A stretch of DNA of 64,000 nt, from positions 302,399 through 366,398 of the forward strand of contig JXTC01000142.1 of the NCBI GenBank assembly GCA_002914845.1, given 5' to 3'. Shown in pieces: positions 11,320 to 21,573 of the stretch. The stretch's first letter is position 1. Each line of letters opens with the position of its first letter. The notes beneath the pieces were generated by a model that had not been told where the DNA came from, searched no databases, and saw only the letters and a program-made list of their open reading frames with translations. The stretch comes from Trema orientale (taxonomy: Eukaryota > Streptophyta > Magnoliopsida > Rosales > Cannabaceae). A program made the translations under genes and the position numbers.

Positions 11320-13392
11320 TCACTTTGTTGCTACCATTTTGATTCCAGGTTGTAGTTCCTGCTCATAGAACTGAGTTCCCAAACCCAAATGATTCATAAG
11401 TAACCAAGTGAAAGTCAGTAGCTCTCCACCATTACTAAGTTGCTGTGCATGTACAATGGGTCTGCAGTTAATGGCAGCATATGACAACAATTCCACCCAC
11501 ACTCGACTCATTAGCTTCCATTGGTTTGTGTTCAAACTCCGTAGCTCTTTCGCGAGTATACAAGCATCAAACAACACAGATTTGCTCTGCCTCCCTTTCA
11601 CAGCAGCCGGCCTAAAATCCGTCCTTACCGAAATAATCTTCTTACAAGCATCCTCAGGGCCTGATATTGGGTGCTTATTGAAAAATCTCATGGCCTCTGC
11701 ACAAGTGTCCTGGAAAACGATGTGCCAATTCCCCAGAACCGGAGCCAACATCGGACGTTGCGTGACCAAAAGAGAGAACATGTAATCTGAAAGATGCTTA
11801 CAAATCTTTTTACTCTTTTCACTATCCATATCTTCTAATCTTGACTCGCCATTATGACGATAACATAGTTCGGTAGCTATATGCCATACAAGAAGGCTTT
11901 CAGCATATTGAAACTCTCTAACGCTCCATTTTAGCTTATTAGAGCTCAAAGTCTGCAGCAGAGCCCAATCACCTCTTTGTGAACATGCATCGACGGCAGC
12001 CCTCAAAGTGTTTGCAGCCGAAGATTTGGTTCTCAGTTCTTCGAAAATAAAGCTCTTCAAATCATCGTTTACAGTTTCTGTCGACGAATAAAGCCAGAGT
12101 TTGATACGATCTAAAATCCCCCTCATGTATACATATCTAGCCAATTTGTAGACACACGATACTGGACGTTCATCTAGGCAATACCTTATCATATTATACT
12201 GAGATACAGTCCCAGACCAATTTTCTTCTTTCAGAGCTATTTTTGCAATACCCGTTTTCCACGTTTTCTTGATGGGGGCAATTAGAGTCCAGTCAGAGAA
12301 AATGATGCTAAAGACAGACATCGAATCGATACTAAATGCTCCGATAAGCAAGGCATAAGTAAGAGCAATATCAAACTCCACAACCTTATGTTTCTCCACA
12401 AAATGGAAGATCATCAAGGCACCAACTATGGAAAAGAGACTCAAAAATCGCAGAACATACCCGATGTTTTGACGCACTACAACGACTTTAGTGTGAAGAA
12501 CTTGATACATGAAGCTAAGCTCGTACTCTATCAACTTAAAAGCTTCATCTGGCTTTCGATTGAGAAACTTTTTTCGGCTTGATTCTCGCTCTGTAGAGCT
12601 GAGAAGTAGGCCAACGATAAGTCCCTTGAAGCTTTCGAAGTTTTGATGCGCTTCCTCCAACAGTTTGATCTTGTGATCTAAAGATAAAGACTCTTTCTCA
12701 TTCCCATCAAGGCCAACAGGTTTACGAGGTTCCTTACCATGATTCCCAACATTTGGCGTCGTCGCTTTCTTCTCCGGTCGTGTTTGGACTTCAACTGACC
12801 TCATTGAAGAGTAAATCGCCACCATCTCTTCGTAATCCCGCCCAGGATGAGGCTCCGGCAATATGGTCTCCGCAAAGTGGTCAGAGCTAGCCAAATACAG
12901 GGCAAAAGTTCTCTCAGCAAACTTAATGGTCCCAACGACGAAGACAAGGGCAGTGGGAGCCCATAACTTGTTCTCGGGAAGGGTTAGAAAGAAGCTGTAA
13001 GCAGCAACCAGGACCTGTAAGACGAGCCCAATCAAGTGCCTGAGCCAGAACTCGTTGTCTTCAAGAGCAAAAGAGGTAATGCTATCTGGGCCACCGAGAT
13101 GGAGGAGGAGGAAAGAGGCCCAGAAGGCCAATAAGCTGTCGTTGTCGTTTCCGTTGTGTCTGCAAGAGTCGCCCTGTGTTTTGGTGATTAGTCCGATGCA
13201 GACGGCGGCGATCCAGTCGGCGAGCAAGTAGGACAGCCATATGAAAATCAGTAGCAATGAGCTCCTGCTTCGTTGGCGGCGAGAAGCGCACAGCACCAAG
13301 AAAAGTTGGAGTGTGAGACTCATCAGAATGCCTCCTCTCAGATTCCATTTATCCCATAACATCTTCACCTTCTTCGGGATCGGTAGCTCCAT
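11320..13392 (-). CDS. DUF4220/DUF594 membrane protein
   Basis: Single-exon gene of 690 residues belonging to the plant DUF4220-DUF594 family, whose molecular role is unknown. The N-terminal half has four to five hydrophobic segments (about residues 20-38, 45-66, 84-98, 116-137, 143-158) and the family signature HLGGPDSITSFALEDNEFWLRH. Two further membrane segments follow at about 305-360. A charged, Lys/Glu-rich loop lies between. The C-terminal part carries the DUF594 signature: DACILAKEL followed by VWVELLSYAA and a conserved HAQQLSNGGELLTF. It is therefore probably a multi-pass membrane protein with a cytosolic C-terminal domain. From memory, Arabidopsis relatives (At5g45460-At5g45480, At5g45530, At5g45540) lie next to P-loop-only and LRR genes, as here. 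Start codon is the first ATG of the frame. Confidence 0.92.
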   Translation of the reverse strand: MELPIPKKVKMLWDKWNLRGGILMSLTLQLFLVLCASRRQRSRSSLLLIFIWLSYLLADWIAAVCIGLITKTQGDSCRHNGNDNDSLLAFWASFLLLHLGGPDSITSFALEDNEFWLRHLIGLVLQVLVAAYSFFLTLPENKLWAPTALVFVVGTIKFAERTFALYLASSDHFAETILPEPHPGRDYEEMVAIYSSMRSVEVQTRPEKKATTPNVGNHGKEPRKPVGLDGNEKESLSLDHKIKLLEEAHQNFESFKGLIVGLLLSSTERESSRKKFLNRKPDEAFKLIEYELSFMYQVLHTKVVVVRQNIGYVLRFLSLFSIVGALMIFHFVEKHKVVEFDIALTYALLIGAFSIDSMSVFSIIFSDWTLIAPIKKTWKTGIAKIALKEENWSGTVSQYNMIRYCLDERPVSCVYKLARYVYMRGILDRIKLWLYSSTETVNDDLKSFIFEELRTKSSAANTLRAAVDACSQRGDWALLQTLSSNKLKWSVREFQYAESLLVWHIATELCYRHNGESRLEDMDSEKSKKICKHLSDYMFSLLVTQRPMLAPVLGNWHIVFQDTCAEAMRFFNKHPISGPEDACKKIISVRTDFRPAAVKGRQSKSVLFDACILAKELRSLNTNQWKLMSRVWVELLSYAAINCRPIVHAQQLSNGGELLTFTWLLMNHLGLGTQFYEQELQPGIKMVATK

Positions 13393-13763
13393 ATTATCTT
13401 GGCCTTAATTTTTCACTTTCCCACTTAAGCAAATTTGAGAGTATAATTCATGCTTTGTTATGAATCGAAACAAGACTATTCTAACTTGGACGTCAAGTAT
13501 ATACGATGTAGTACCTAAAGTTAAATAAAGACAAAAAAAAAAAAAAAAGAGAAGAGTTCAACACGATGGTCCATTATAACATTTTTGTCGGTGTTGCTCG
13601 TACAGTTATACTGTGGAATTGACTCCAAAAAAAAAACGAACGACTTTTCTCTTCTTCTACGGCTCGCCATCATCTTTTATTATTAGGATGTTAATATCTT
13701 AGGAGAATAATTATGTGGTAGAGCTCCTTTTTTCGACGGATAAGTAGAACTAGATATATCTTG

Positions 13764-14362
13764 TGTTGAGGATAATTTCCCCGAACAAATCGGAAAACGA
13801 CGCGTACGTCATGTTATAAGGAAAACGACGCGTACGTCATGTTATAAACAACACATCGCGGTATTGATAAAAAATGACATCATATCCTACCGACTGACCA
13901 AGCCAACCAGAAGTTTAGGCTACGTCCTGCCACAAAAAGTGCCGAGTAAGTCAAAAGGAAAAATTGACCAGCCGTGACATGACTGGGCTCACTAAGATAA
14001 AAAATCGTCTTAGTCAGATGCGAGAGACCAAAGAACCAAGAAATAGCCGACCATCAATATAACAACATAGCTCCGACCAAGAGGCAGAATAAAGAAGGTG
14101 CGAACCCGGGAGAGGTCGATACCTGGCCCAATCACATACTCGTGCCCGTACAAGAGGGTAGGTGAGATTCACTTCTATCTTTTCAGGGACACGTGGATGT
14201 GAATCCTAACTTCTGGGGGACCACAAAGCTATTATAAATAGCCTCATAATCACCTGAAAGAGGTAAGCCATCACAAATTCTCAAAACCATATTTGTACCA
14301 TCTACCTTTTCTTCTCTTATCCATTATTTACTACTGGTTCACTATTCCATTGAATACTTTAC
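13764..14362 (+). repeat. 5' LTR, truncated at its 3' end
   Basis: It matches the 3' LTR from TGTTGAGG through GAATACTTTAC and then stops, about 213 bp short. A 26-bp segment around GACGCGTACGTCATGTTATAA is tandemly repeated at about 13797-13848 and not in the other LTR. A TATA-like TATAAATAG lies near 14234. Confidence 0.88.
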
Positions 14363-14393
14363 ATATAAAAACTAAGACCCTGAACAAGGTAAC

Positions 14394-14726
14394 ATGGACA
14401 ATGAAGAAGGTCTGAGAGTGAATCTTGACCTGGTTGAAGAGAAAAGAGAGGAAGTTCTTTTAAGAATTGCTGCCTACAAACACACTGTCGCTCGATATTG
14501 CAACTCGAAGGTCCGAGCACAAACGTTCAATATTGGTGAGCTCGTACTTAGGCACATGTTCTTGAATACCGCCGAACCTGTAGCTAGAGCGCTCGGACCA
14601 AAGTGGGAAGGACCCTACTTAGTCTTCAAAATTGTCCGACCAGGAACTTATAAGCTGCAGGACATGGGGGGCAACGACCTACCCCATCCATGGAATGCAG
14701 AGCACTTAAGAAAGTATTACCAATAG
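14394..14726 (+). pseudogene. C-terminal fragment of Ty3/gypsy pol (integrase end)
   Basis: An open frame of 110 residues matching the end of Ty3/gypsy polyproteins: a basic helix (AAYKHTVARYCNSKVR), then the chromodomain-like/SH3-like tail with FNIGELVLR, GPKWEGPYLV, GTYKLQDMGG and the closing WNAEHLRKYY. All catalytic parts of pol are gone because an internal deletion joined the truncated 5' LTR nearly directly to this fragment. It lies on the same strand as the element. Confidence 0.88.
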
Positions 14727-15615
14727 CTGAATTTTGTATAAAGAAAACATGTAATAAAAAAGTTACATTTTTATCTATTGTATTTTCACTTAAACTCTAA
14801 CTGTTAACTGAAAAACAAGGGAAGAAAGAGGTTGACAAACCCGTATGATAATAATATAAATCCCTATGTGCTTCCGAGCACTAGGGATAATAGATCCCTC
14901 AATGTGCTTCTGAGCACAAGGGATAATCAATCCTAAAGGGATGAGCATGTTCCTTTTACTCCTTGTCGAAGCGATTCTGCCGCACTAGCCTAGGAATTCC
15001 TAAATCTGTGCCCCTAAATATCTAGATGGCTTATCAAAGATTACATCTAAACCTAACCCAATGTTACCTATATTCTGGCCAAAAGCAAACGATTAGTAGC
15101 TTCGATGCCCGGCATCCCGAAGTAACTGAGCAGCTTTGGGTTAGGTACACACAAGATGTCATAAAAGATCGCAAACACAGATAAGAAGCAAAAATAGATT
15201 TCAAAAGGAAAACATGTATATAATAAGAAAAATTGTTTAAACAAAAAGGGGGAGGAAAGAACACCCCAGAGGGTTTAATTGTCTTTACAAATTAGAATAG
15301 GAGCCCGATCGTCCAAAAAAAAAAAACCAAGGCTTAAGACGGGGGAGGGGTTGGAGCGATGTGGTCGGTTAGAGGCATGTTCGGGACTTCGGTGGGCTTG
15401 GGTGCATGTTATGGCTCGGGTCTATTCATTTCCTAGACGTCCGGGACCGAAGCTGGGTTTTGCTCTTCCAGAAAGGAAAAGTCCAGGTCCCTGCACTGAG
15501 TGACCACCGCCGTCTTTAAGTTCTCGAAGCCCAACTCGTAGGCATCTCACCAAGGGTCAGAATAGTGGAACTGAGTGGCGATCCAGTCCTCGATGACAGC
15601 CTTCTTTACCTTATC

Positions 15616-17592
15616 CTAGACTATAGTGTAAGCGATATCCAGCTGAGACTTTAGGCTGCTCACTTGACGCTCAAGCTCGAGCTTGGCCTTCTTCTCCTCG
15701 CCGAGTTGGTCCTCAGTATCATTAGCTCTCTTCAGCTGTTGCTCTCGCTCCTCCCTAGCCGTGTTCCGCTCAGACTGGTACCTCTCAGCGGAAGTTGACA
15801 AGTCCTTGATGTGCTCGTATATGAGCTCGTTTATAAAGGCTTGCTTTAAAATAGATGACACCGACAGTAAATAAGAGAGAAATGAAAAGAGATGAGATCG
15901 AGGAACAGAAAGCACCCGAGCTGCATGCTCCGAGCACAGAGCAGCAAAGTCCCGGTCTGAGCACCTGCGACAGTCCTCCGCAAGTTGATTTGAACAGGCG
16001 GCATGCATCCTATCCATAGGCTCCTTCAAAAATGTCTTCAATCGCTGAGCCGGGGGTTCCTCGGGATGAGGTGTGTCCATCAGCCTCTTGTCGGGTCGAC
16101 CAGAATAAGGAGGGGTCCTGATCGCGGGGGCAGGAGGAAGCTCGAAGGTTCTTAGAGGCGGAGCGCCCCTGGGAGGGGTCGGCCGCAAGCTGCTACCTGG
16201 CGAATTCTAGTCGCTCCCCTCACAAGCCCAGCTTCGGGCAAGAGAGGCGCAGAGGTTTGGGTTTATGCTGGACATCTCGTGCTCTGCAAGAAAGAAAACT
16301 GAGTTAGTTAAAAAATGAGCATTTAAAATTCCTAAAAGACCCTCCTCAATGGAAACCTTGCTCATCATGGACACTTAGATATTGGGGAGAGGGTGTTGGA
16401 CTTATTAGCTCCGAGGGAACAGAGGGTGCTGGAGGAAGAAGGATTGGGTCCAGTTGAGAGGGCGGAGGCAAAGCGTCCCTGCCTCTAAGGGCTCGACATC
16501 TCTGTGGTCGCTCGATCCGGCGAGAGGGCCCACCTCGTCCGGAGCGGGTCGAGCGAGGCTGGCTCTGACAAATTCCTCGAAGGCAGTTCTATTTTTTAGA
16601 GGGTACCACCCTGTATATTCGAAATTTATATCGGTAAGCAGGTTGCCGACCTCATTTTCTCGACGGTGAAGCCCTTTGATCACTATGGTCCGAGCGATTG
16701 TCTCACTGTCGGCCGCCTCCGCATGTTGCATAGCCCACTGCTGCCTAAGCTGGAATGCCATGGGAATAGGTCGTGCACTCCTCATCGGTTGGCTATCCAT
16801 GATATTGTCCCAGGACATCCTAGCATAAAACTATTCACCATTTTCTTGTTTGTCCGATGTATCCCGACCAAGAATTGGAACGGTGTACCTTGAGTTATCT
16901 TCCTCTGCGCGGGGGGTCTCGGAGGAATATGCTTGGAGGTAATACAAGCCCCAACTGTTTGGTGCGTTCTTTAGCTGGTAGAGGTATTTAAGTATGTGTA
17001 AAGTAATATCCGGCCATCCTTGAAGCCTGAACATAACCCAGAGTCCGATTAAAACCCACCATCTATTCGGGTTCAGTTAGGTCGGGTAGATCTGGCACTT
17101 AGAGAAGAAATCCTAAAGGAAATGGTGAAGTGGAAGCCTCAACCCAGCCTCGAAGAACCCCAAGTATAGGGTCATGCAGCCCGATGGTGGTCGGCTAGGT
17201 ACATCTTCCTCTCCTGGTGACAAGAGGTGGATGTCATATGGGATCTCATAACGGGAGTGAACGCTCAATAGTAACTCATCCATCATAGTGGACCGGAAGT
17301 AGTCGGTACTGAACTCCGTCAATGGCCTTGCTCACTCGACCCTGCTAACCACTAGATCATCGGCCTCTGTTTTGACCATCTGCCCCTAAATTTGACCACC
17401 TCTTGCCATTTGATCACTAGTGGATAGGAGACTAGGGTTTGGTGTTTGTGTTTGGTTCTGGATAGATACAGGAATAGAGTATCGCACTCGGATTATCGGC
17501 CTATTTTTATTTAAGACCAATGGTTCGTCCCTAGTCTCTTTCGAATCGGACATGTAAAACAAATCCTTATAAGAAGGAAGCCAAGCTAACAT
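15616..17592 (-). pseudogene. Decayed antisense accessory ORF of the gypsy element
   Basis: Open pieces on the minus strand at 17386-17592, 17113-17322, 16831-17034, 16405-16818 and 15616-16188 together resemble the plant 'putative gypsy type transposon' protein found antisense in Ty3/gypsy elements. Typical parts are YEIPYDIHLLSPGEED then MTLYLGFFEAGLRLPLHHFL (17113-17322), and a C-terminal coiled coil rich in Glu, Lys and Gln (15616-15800). Stops and frame changes separate the pieces. The open frame 17806-18063 just upstream may be the start of the same gene. The function of this protein family is unknown. Confidence 0.7.
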
Positions 17593-18910
17593 GAAAGTAT
17601 TTGCAACATGGATCGTGAGCCATCATATTCAGCAAGTGCTGTTACCAGACTAGACAAATCAGGCTGGAGGCCCTCGAACTTGATCGGGGATAGGCCGAGC
17701 AAGGCTAACTCATGGTCTAGAGTGACGTCATTTTCATCGTCTTAGGGATTGTCGACCGTCTGGGCTACTAGGGGGGGCTCGTGCCTCAGGGAACAAAGCA
17801 TAGGTTCATTCGGCAACTCCAGCATCGACCTCAAGACCTTCACCTCGAGCGTCACCTGGGCCGACAAGGTCAGGGGTGGCCCCTTGATCTCTGCCTTCAT
17901 TTATACTGGGCTCGGACCCGGATACCACCTTGCCATCACTCTCCGAGGAAACAACGGGTATCAGTGCAGGTCTAGGAATCACGCCTTCTGGAAAACGCTG
18001 AAAGACTCCGGAATGGTCAGACCCGACGTTCTCGGGCGCAGCGAGATCCATTTGAGCCCTCACTCCAACCAGGTAGAAGCCCTAGGAACCCGAAACCCAA
18101 TAAGTAAAGAAGACCTAATGAAAGGAAAATAAAGCAACGATAAGAAAAAATCTGGATATTAAACCCAGAAACTTACTGAAAGGAAGTGACTGGAACTCTA
18201 AAGTATAGAAAAGTCCCAACAAATCCCTGAACAGAGGACTGCAAAAAATCAACAAACTCACTGATTAAGGAGTGTCAAGGAACAGTTTGTAAAGAAAGGT
18301 ATGGGAATTCGTCAAAAGGAGAAGGGAATCATATAATAACCCAGTTACCTAAAAGAAATCGCTGAAAAGGACACTGAGGTGTGAAGTAATGGAGAAGAGT
18401 GAGTGCTTAGGGGAATTCGGAAATAAGAATAGGGCGAAGGCAGAAGAGTGAAATAGAAGATGGGAAAGCATAGAAGCGTATTTATAGGAGCAAACAGGGC
18501 GACAATGCGGCCCTTAGATCAAAAGTAAAGGGCCACATGTCAACGGATGGTGCAAGAAGTTTTGAACTACGAAGAGCGACTTCTCGCATTCTCTAAAAAA
18601 ACGGGAAAAAATTTTGGCCGTGGGATAACTCTGAATGCCATATGGATGACGGTAATCGCGCACGTGTTGCACATGAGCTGACCAGGTCGATTACGGAGGC
18701 CCATCGTGCCTTCCCAAGGGAAAGGACTCCATAATTAAGGCTTATTCATGGTTACGAAGATTGAAGAAATCCTGACAAACTGCCCATTGACATGACCTTC
18801 ATCAAATACCGAACAAGTTCGAACCAACCGAACAATTGCCCAGAAATACAGGGCTTCGGAAAAGCCAAGCAAGCCATGATGAAGTTCTCGCCCCGAACAG
18901 GTCGCGGCAA

Positions 18911-18927
18911 GAACTTGGGGGGGCAGA
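18911..18927 (+). other. Polypurine tract of the gypsy element
   Basis: GAACTTGGGGGGGCAGA immediately precedes the TGTTG start of the 3' LTR, which is the expected place and composition for plus-strand priming. Confidence 0.75.
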
Positions 18928-19719
18928 TGTTGAGGGTAATTTCCCCGAACGAATCAAAAAATGACGCGTACATCATGTTGACCAAGAACGACATCGTACC
19001 CTACCGATTGACCAAGCTGACCAGGAGTTTAGGCTACGTCCTGCCACAAAAAGTGCCGAACAAGTCAAAAGGAGAAACTGACTAGCCGTGATGCGACCGG
19101 GCTCACTAAGATAGAAAATCATCTCGGCCGGATTTTATACAACGTGTCGATCAGGTACCCTATACGAGAGACCAAAGAATTGAGAAATAGCCAACCATCA
19201 ATATAGCAACATAGCTCCGACCAAGAGGAAGAATAAAGAAGGTGTGAACCCAGGAGAGGTCGACACCTGGCCCAATCACGTACTTGTGCCCAAACAAGAG
19301 GGTAGGTGAGATTCCCTTCTATCTTTTCAGGGACACGTGGATGTGAATCCTAACTTCTGGGGGATCATAAAGCCACTATAAATAGTCTCATAATCACATG
19401 AAAGAGGTAAGCCACTAAAAATTTCCAAAACCCTATTTGTCCCATCTGCCTTTTCTCCTCTTATCTATTATTTACTACTGGTTCACTATTCTATTGAATA
19501 CTTTACTAAATGCGTCACTGACTACCTTTCTGTTGAGGGGATTTGGCAGATACTATACCAGTACCACCTATTGCTAGTTGGTGAAAAGTCCATCTATGAT
19601 CTTTTTCAAGGTTGTATAGATCACACTTACATCAAATCTGGATTTTGGCATTTCCTAAGAAAGAACCACCCAGGGACGCATAGCGCGTGTTGGTTCACGG
19701 ACCAAAATCTACACCAACA
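18928..19719 (+). repeat. 3' LTR (792 bp)
   Basis: Begins TGTTGAGG and ends ACACCAACA, followed by the TCTTG duplication. It differs from the 5' LTR by scattered substitutions and small indels, so the insertion is not very young. A TATA-like TATAAATAG lies at about 19377. Confidence 0.9.
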
Positions 19720-19724
19720 TCTTG

Positions 19725-20182
19725 CATAAAAGAAACAAGGATTTTTTTTCTCCTTGAACATTTATATACAGCTTGATCTAAGCAAATGTTAGGACTATAA
19801 CTCTTATACTGTATATATATATATATATATATATTTGCATACTAATAAAACGATGAATTGTAACTTGTTATACCAGTTGTTATTAAAATGTTAGCATAAA
19901 AATTAAGATTCCTAACATTATTCAAGTTAAAGAGTAGGTTCCTTTGCTTGAAAAGCTTAAGGAGTAGTTGGTGAAAATAAGGTGATATTATATATGAAAT
20001 TCCTTGTTGCCAAGTGCTGATTAAGAAAGCAACAGCCAGGGTCAAGATGATATGTTAAGTCAAAGATGGCAGCTACATATACCCAAGTCTTAACCATAGG
20101 TATTTATCACCAACCACTCTTGTTAACCAGTTTGAAGCCTAAGTACAAATATATATATTTTTTTTATAACACTACGTACAAA
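19725..20182. other. AT-rich spacer
   Basis: No gene is seen. It contains an (AT)n run at about 19813-19835. Confidence 0.5.
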
Positions 20183-20555
20183 TACTTAAAAAGGATAATT
20201 GCAAAAAAATATCCTGAAGTTTGGGTATTCTGCAAATTAAACCCTGAAGCTTGGACACTGCAAAATAATACCCTGAGATTAAGAATTTCTGAAAATTAAT
20301 ACCCTGACAGATTTTTTAACCAATTTTTAGAACGAAAAAAACAATAATATCCTCTATTAAAACTAAATTAATTCATATTATTCATCTTAATTTTGAGGAT
20401 ATTATTGTATTTTATCAGTTAAAAGTCAACACAGAGTATTAATTTTCAGAAATTCGTAATCTTAGAGTATTATTTTGCAGAATCCAAACTTCAAGGTGTA
20501 AATTGCATAACATCCAAACATGAGGGTATTTTTTTACAGTTATCCTTACTTAAAA
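20183..20555. mobile_element. 355-bp foldback MITE, family 4 copy 1
   Basis: Element 20192-20546 (355 bp) begins AGGATAATTGCAAAAAAATA and ends with its near-complement, with long inverted arms (about 150 bp each) that meet near 20370. It is flanked by a perfect 9-bp duplication TACTTAAAA (20183-20191, 20547-20555), pointing to the Mutator superfamily. No coding capacity. Confidence 0.85.
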
Positions 20556-21573
20556 ATATATGCACAAAAGTTTCTAAATTGTGATCATTTTATGCCAAAA
20601 AAAAAGGGAAAAAAGAAAGTATGGCAACAAACGTATAAGACAAACGCATAGGTTTATTTGTTAATTTTGATCCAGCTATGGGGAATGGAAACAAGACAGC
20701 CGTACTAGTGAGCTCTTACCCCAAAAAAAGGGGGGAAAAAAACAAAGAAAAGAAAAAGACATCACTAGTAATAGTATTTTTGGGTCCACTTAAAATGTTT
20801 GGTCCCTCGTCACTCTTCATTCTTCAATCATAGAGATAAAATAATAACGCTGGTTGTTGGCTCTTTAGACATTATGTATATACTTTAGGCCTCGAGGCGC
20901 CCGATAAAATATCTCGACATATTTAGAGAATCATTCTTTTACTTATAAAAGTAGCACTCGTCTTTTCGTATTTTATATTTTCACGTGACAAATCCTATAC
21001 CGCCATAAGCAGTGGGGCAATACAAGCCATTTTTCCAAAGATCGTCATTTTGCTAGGGCCGATTTGAAAGAACATTATTCTCAACTTCTCTTCTCTTTAG
21101 AAAAGAAATCGTTTTTTATTAGTCATCTAATGTTTCGTTTAGAGTCTACACCTTGCAGATTGGAGTAGGACAGACCATGATGCACATTGTAGATCTTTTT
21201 TGGATGTATTATTCATTCTTGCTTTTGATGGATGTTGATCTGTTACATTGTAAGAGTGAGATCAATGCTTGGACATGAGATTTTTCTTAATCGAAGATCC
21301 AAAAAGAAAAAAAAAAAAAAAGAAAAAGAAAAAAGGGAAATGCATTTCATATGTTGATTATGAGCTGAGGCTCATTTATCTGTCTTGGCGAGGGAAACAT
21401 TCTGGTTAAAACGGACGCAAAGTTAAAGAAGCTCTGTTCTCTTTTGGACAGGTGGTACTAACATATGGAGAAAGACTAGTCTTAGAAAACTAATTCTTAC
21501 AAGACGAATCTAGTATAAGATACTTTAATTAAGGAGGAACAACAATAATAAAGTTAAGCACCAGAGACACTAT
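20556..21573. other. Spacer downstream of the large LRR gene
   Basis: No gene is supported. It contains several A runs (20599, 20725, 21300-21335) and the likely 3' untranslated region of the minus-strand gene that ends at 21574. Confidence 0.45.

Larger units (their letters stand above)
13759..19724 (+). mobile_element. Internally deleted Ty3/gypsy LTR retrotransposon
   Basis: The element spans 13764-19719 and is bounded by a perfect 5-bp target duplication TCTTG (13759-13763, 19720-19724). LTR ends are TGTTG..CAACA. In order it holds: a 5' LTR lacking its last ~213 bp; the C-terminal end of pol; an antisense accessory ORF; a polypurine tract; and a full 3' LTR. No primer-binding site, gag, protease, reverse transcriptase or RNase H is left, so it cannot move on its own. 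The antisense ORF between pol and the 3' LTR is a known feature of Tat-lineage Ty3/gypsy elements; the lineage call is inference. Confidence 0.9.

Noticed and set aside
15279..15503. Plus-strand open frame inside the gypsy element
   Set aside because: It opposes the antisense accessory region and has no similarity to gag or pol that I can see.
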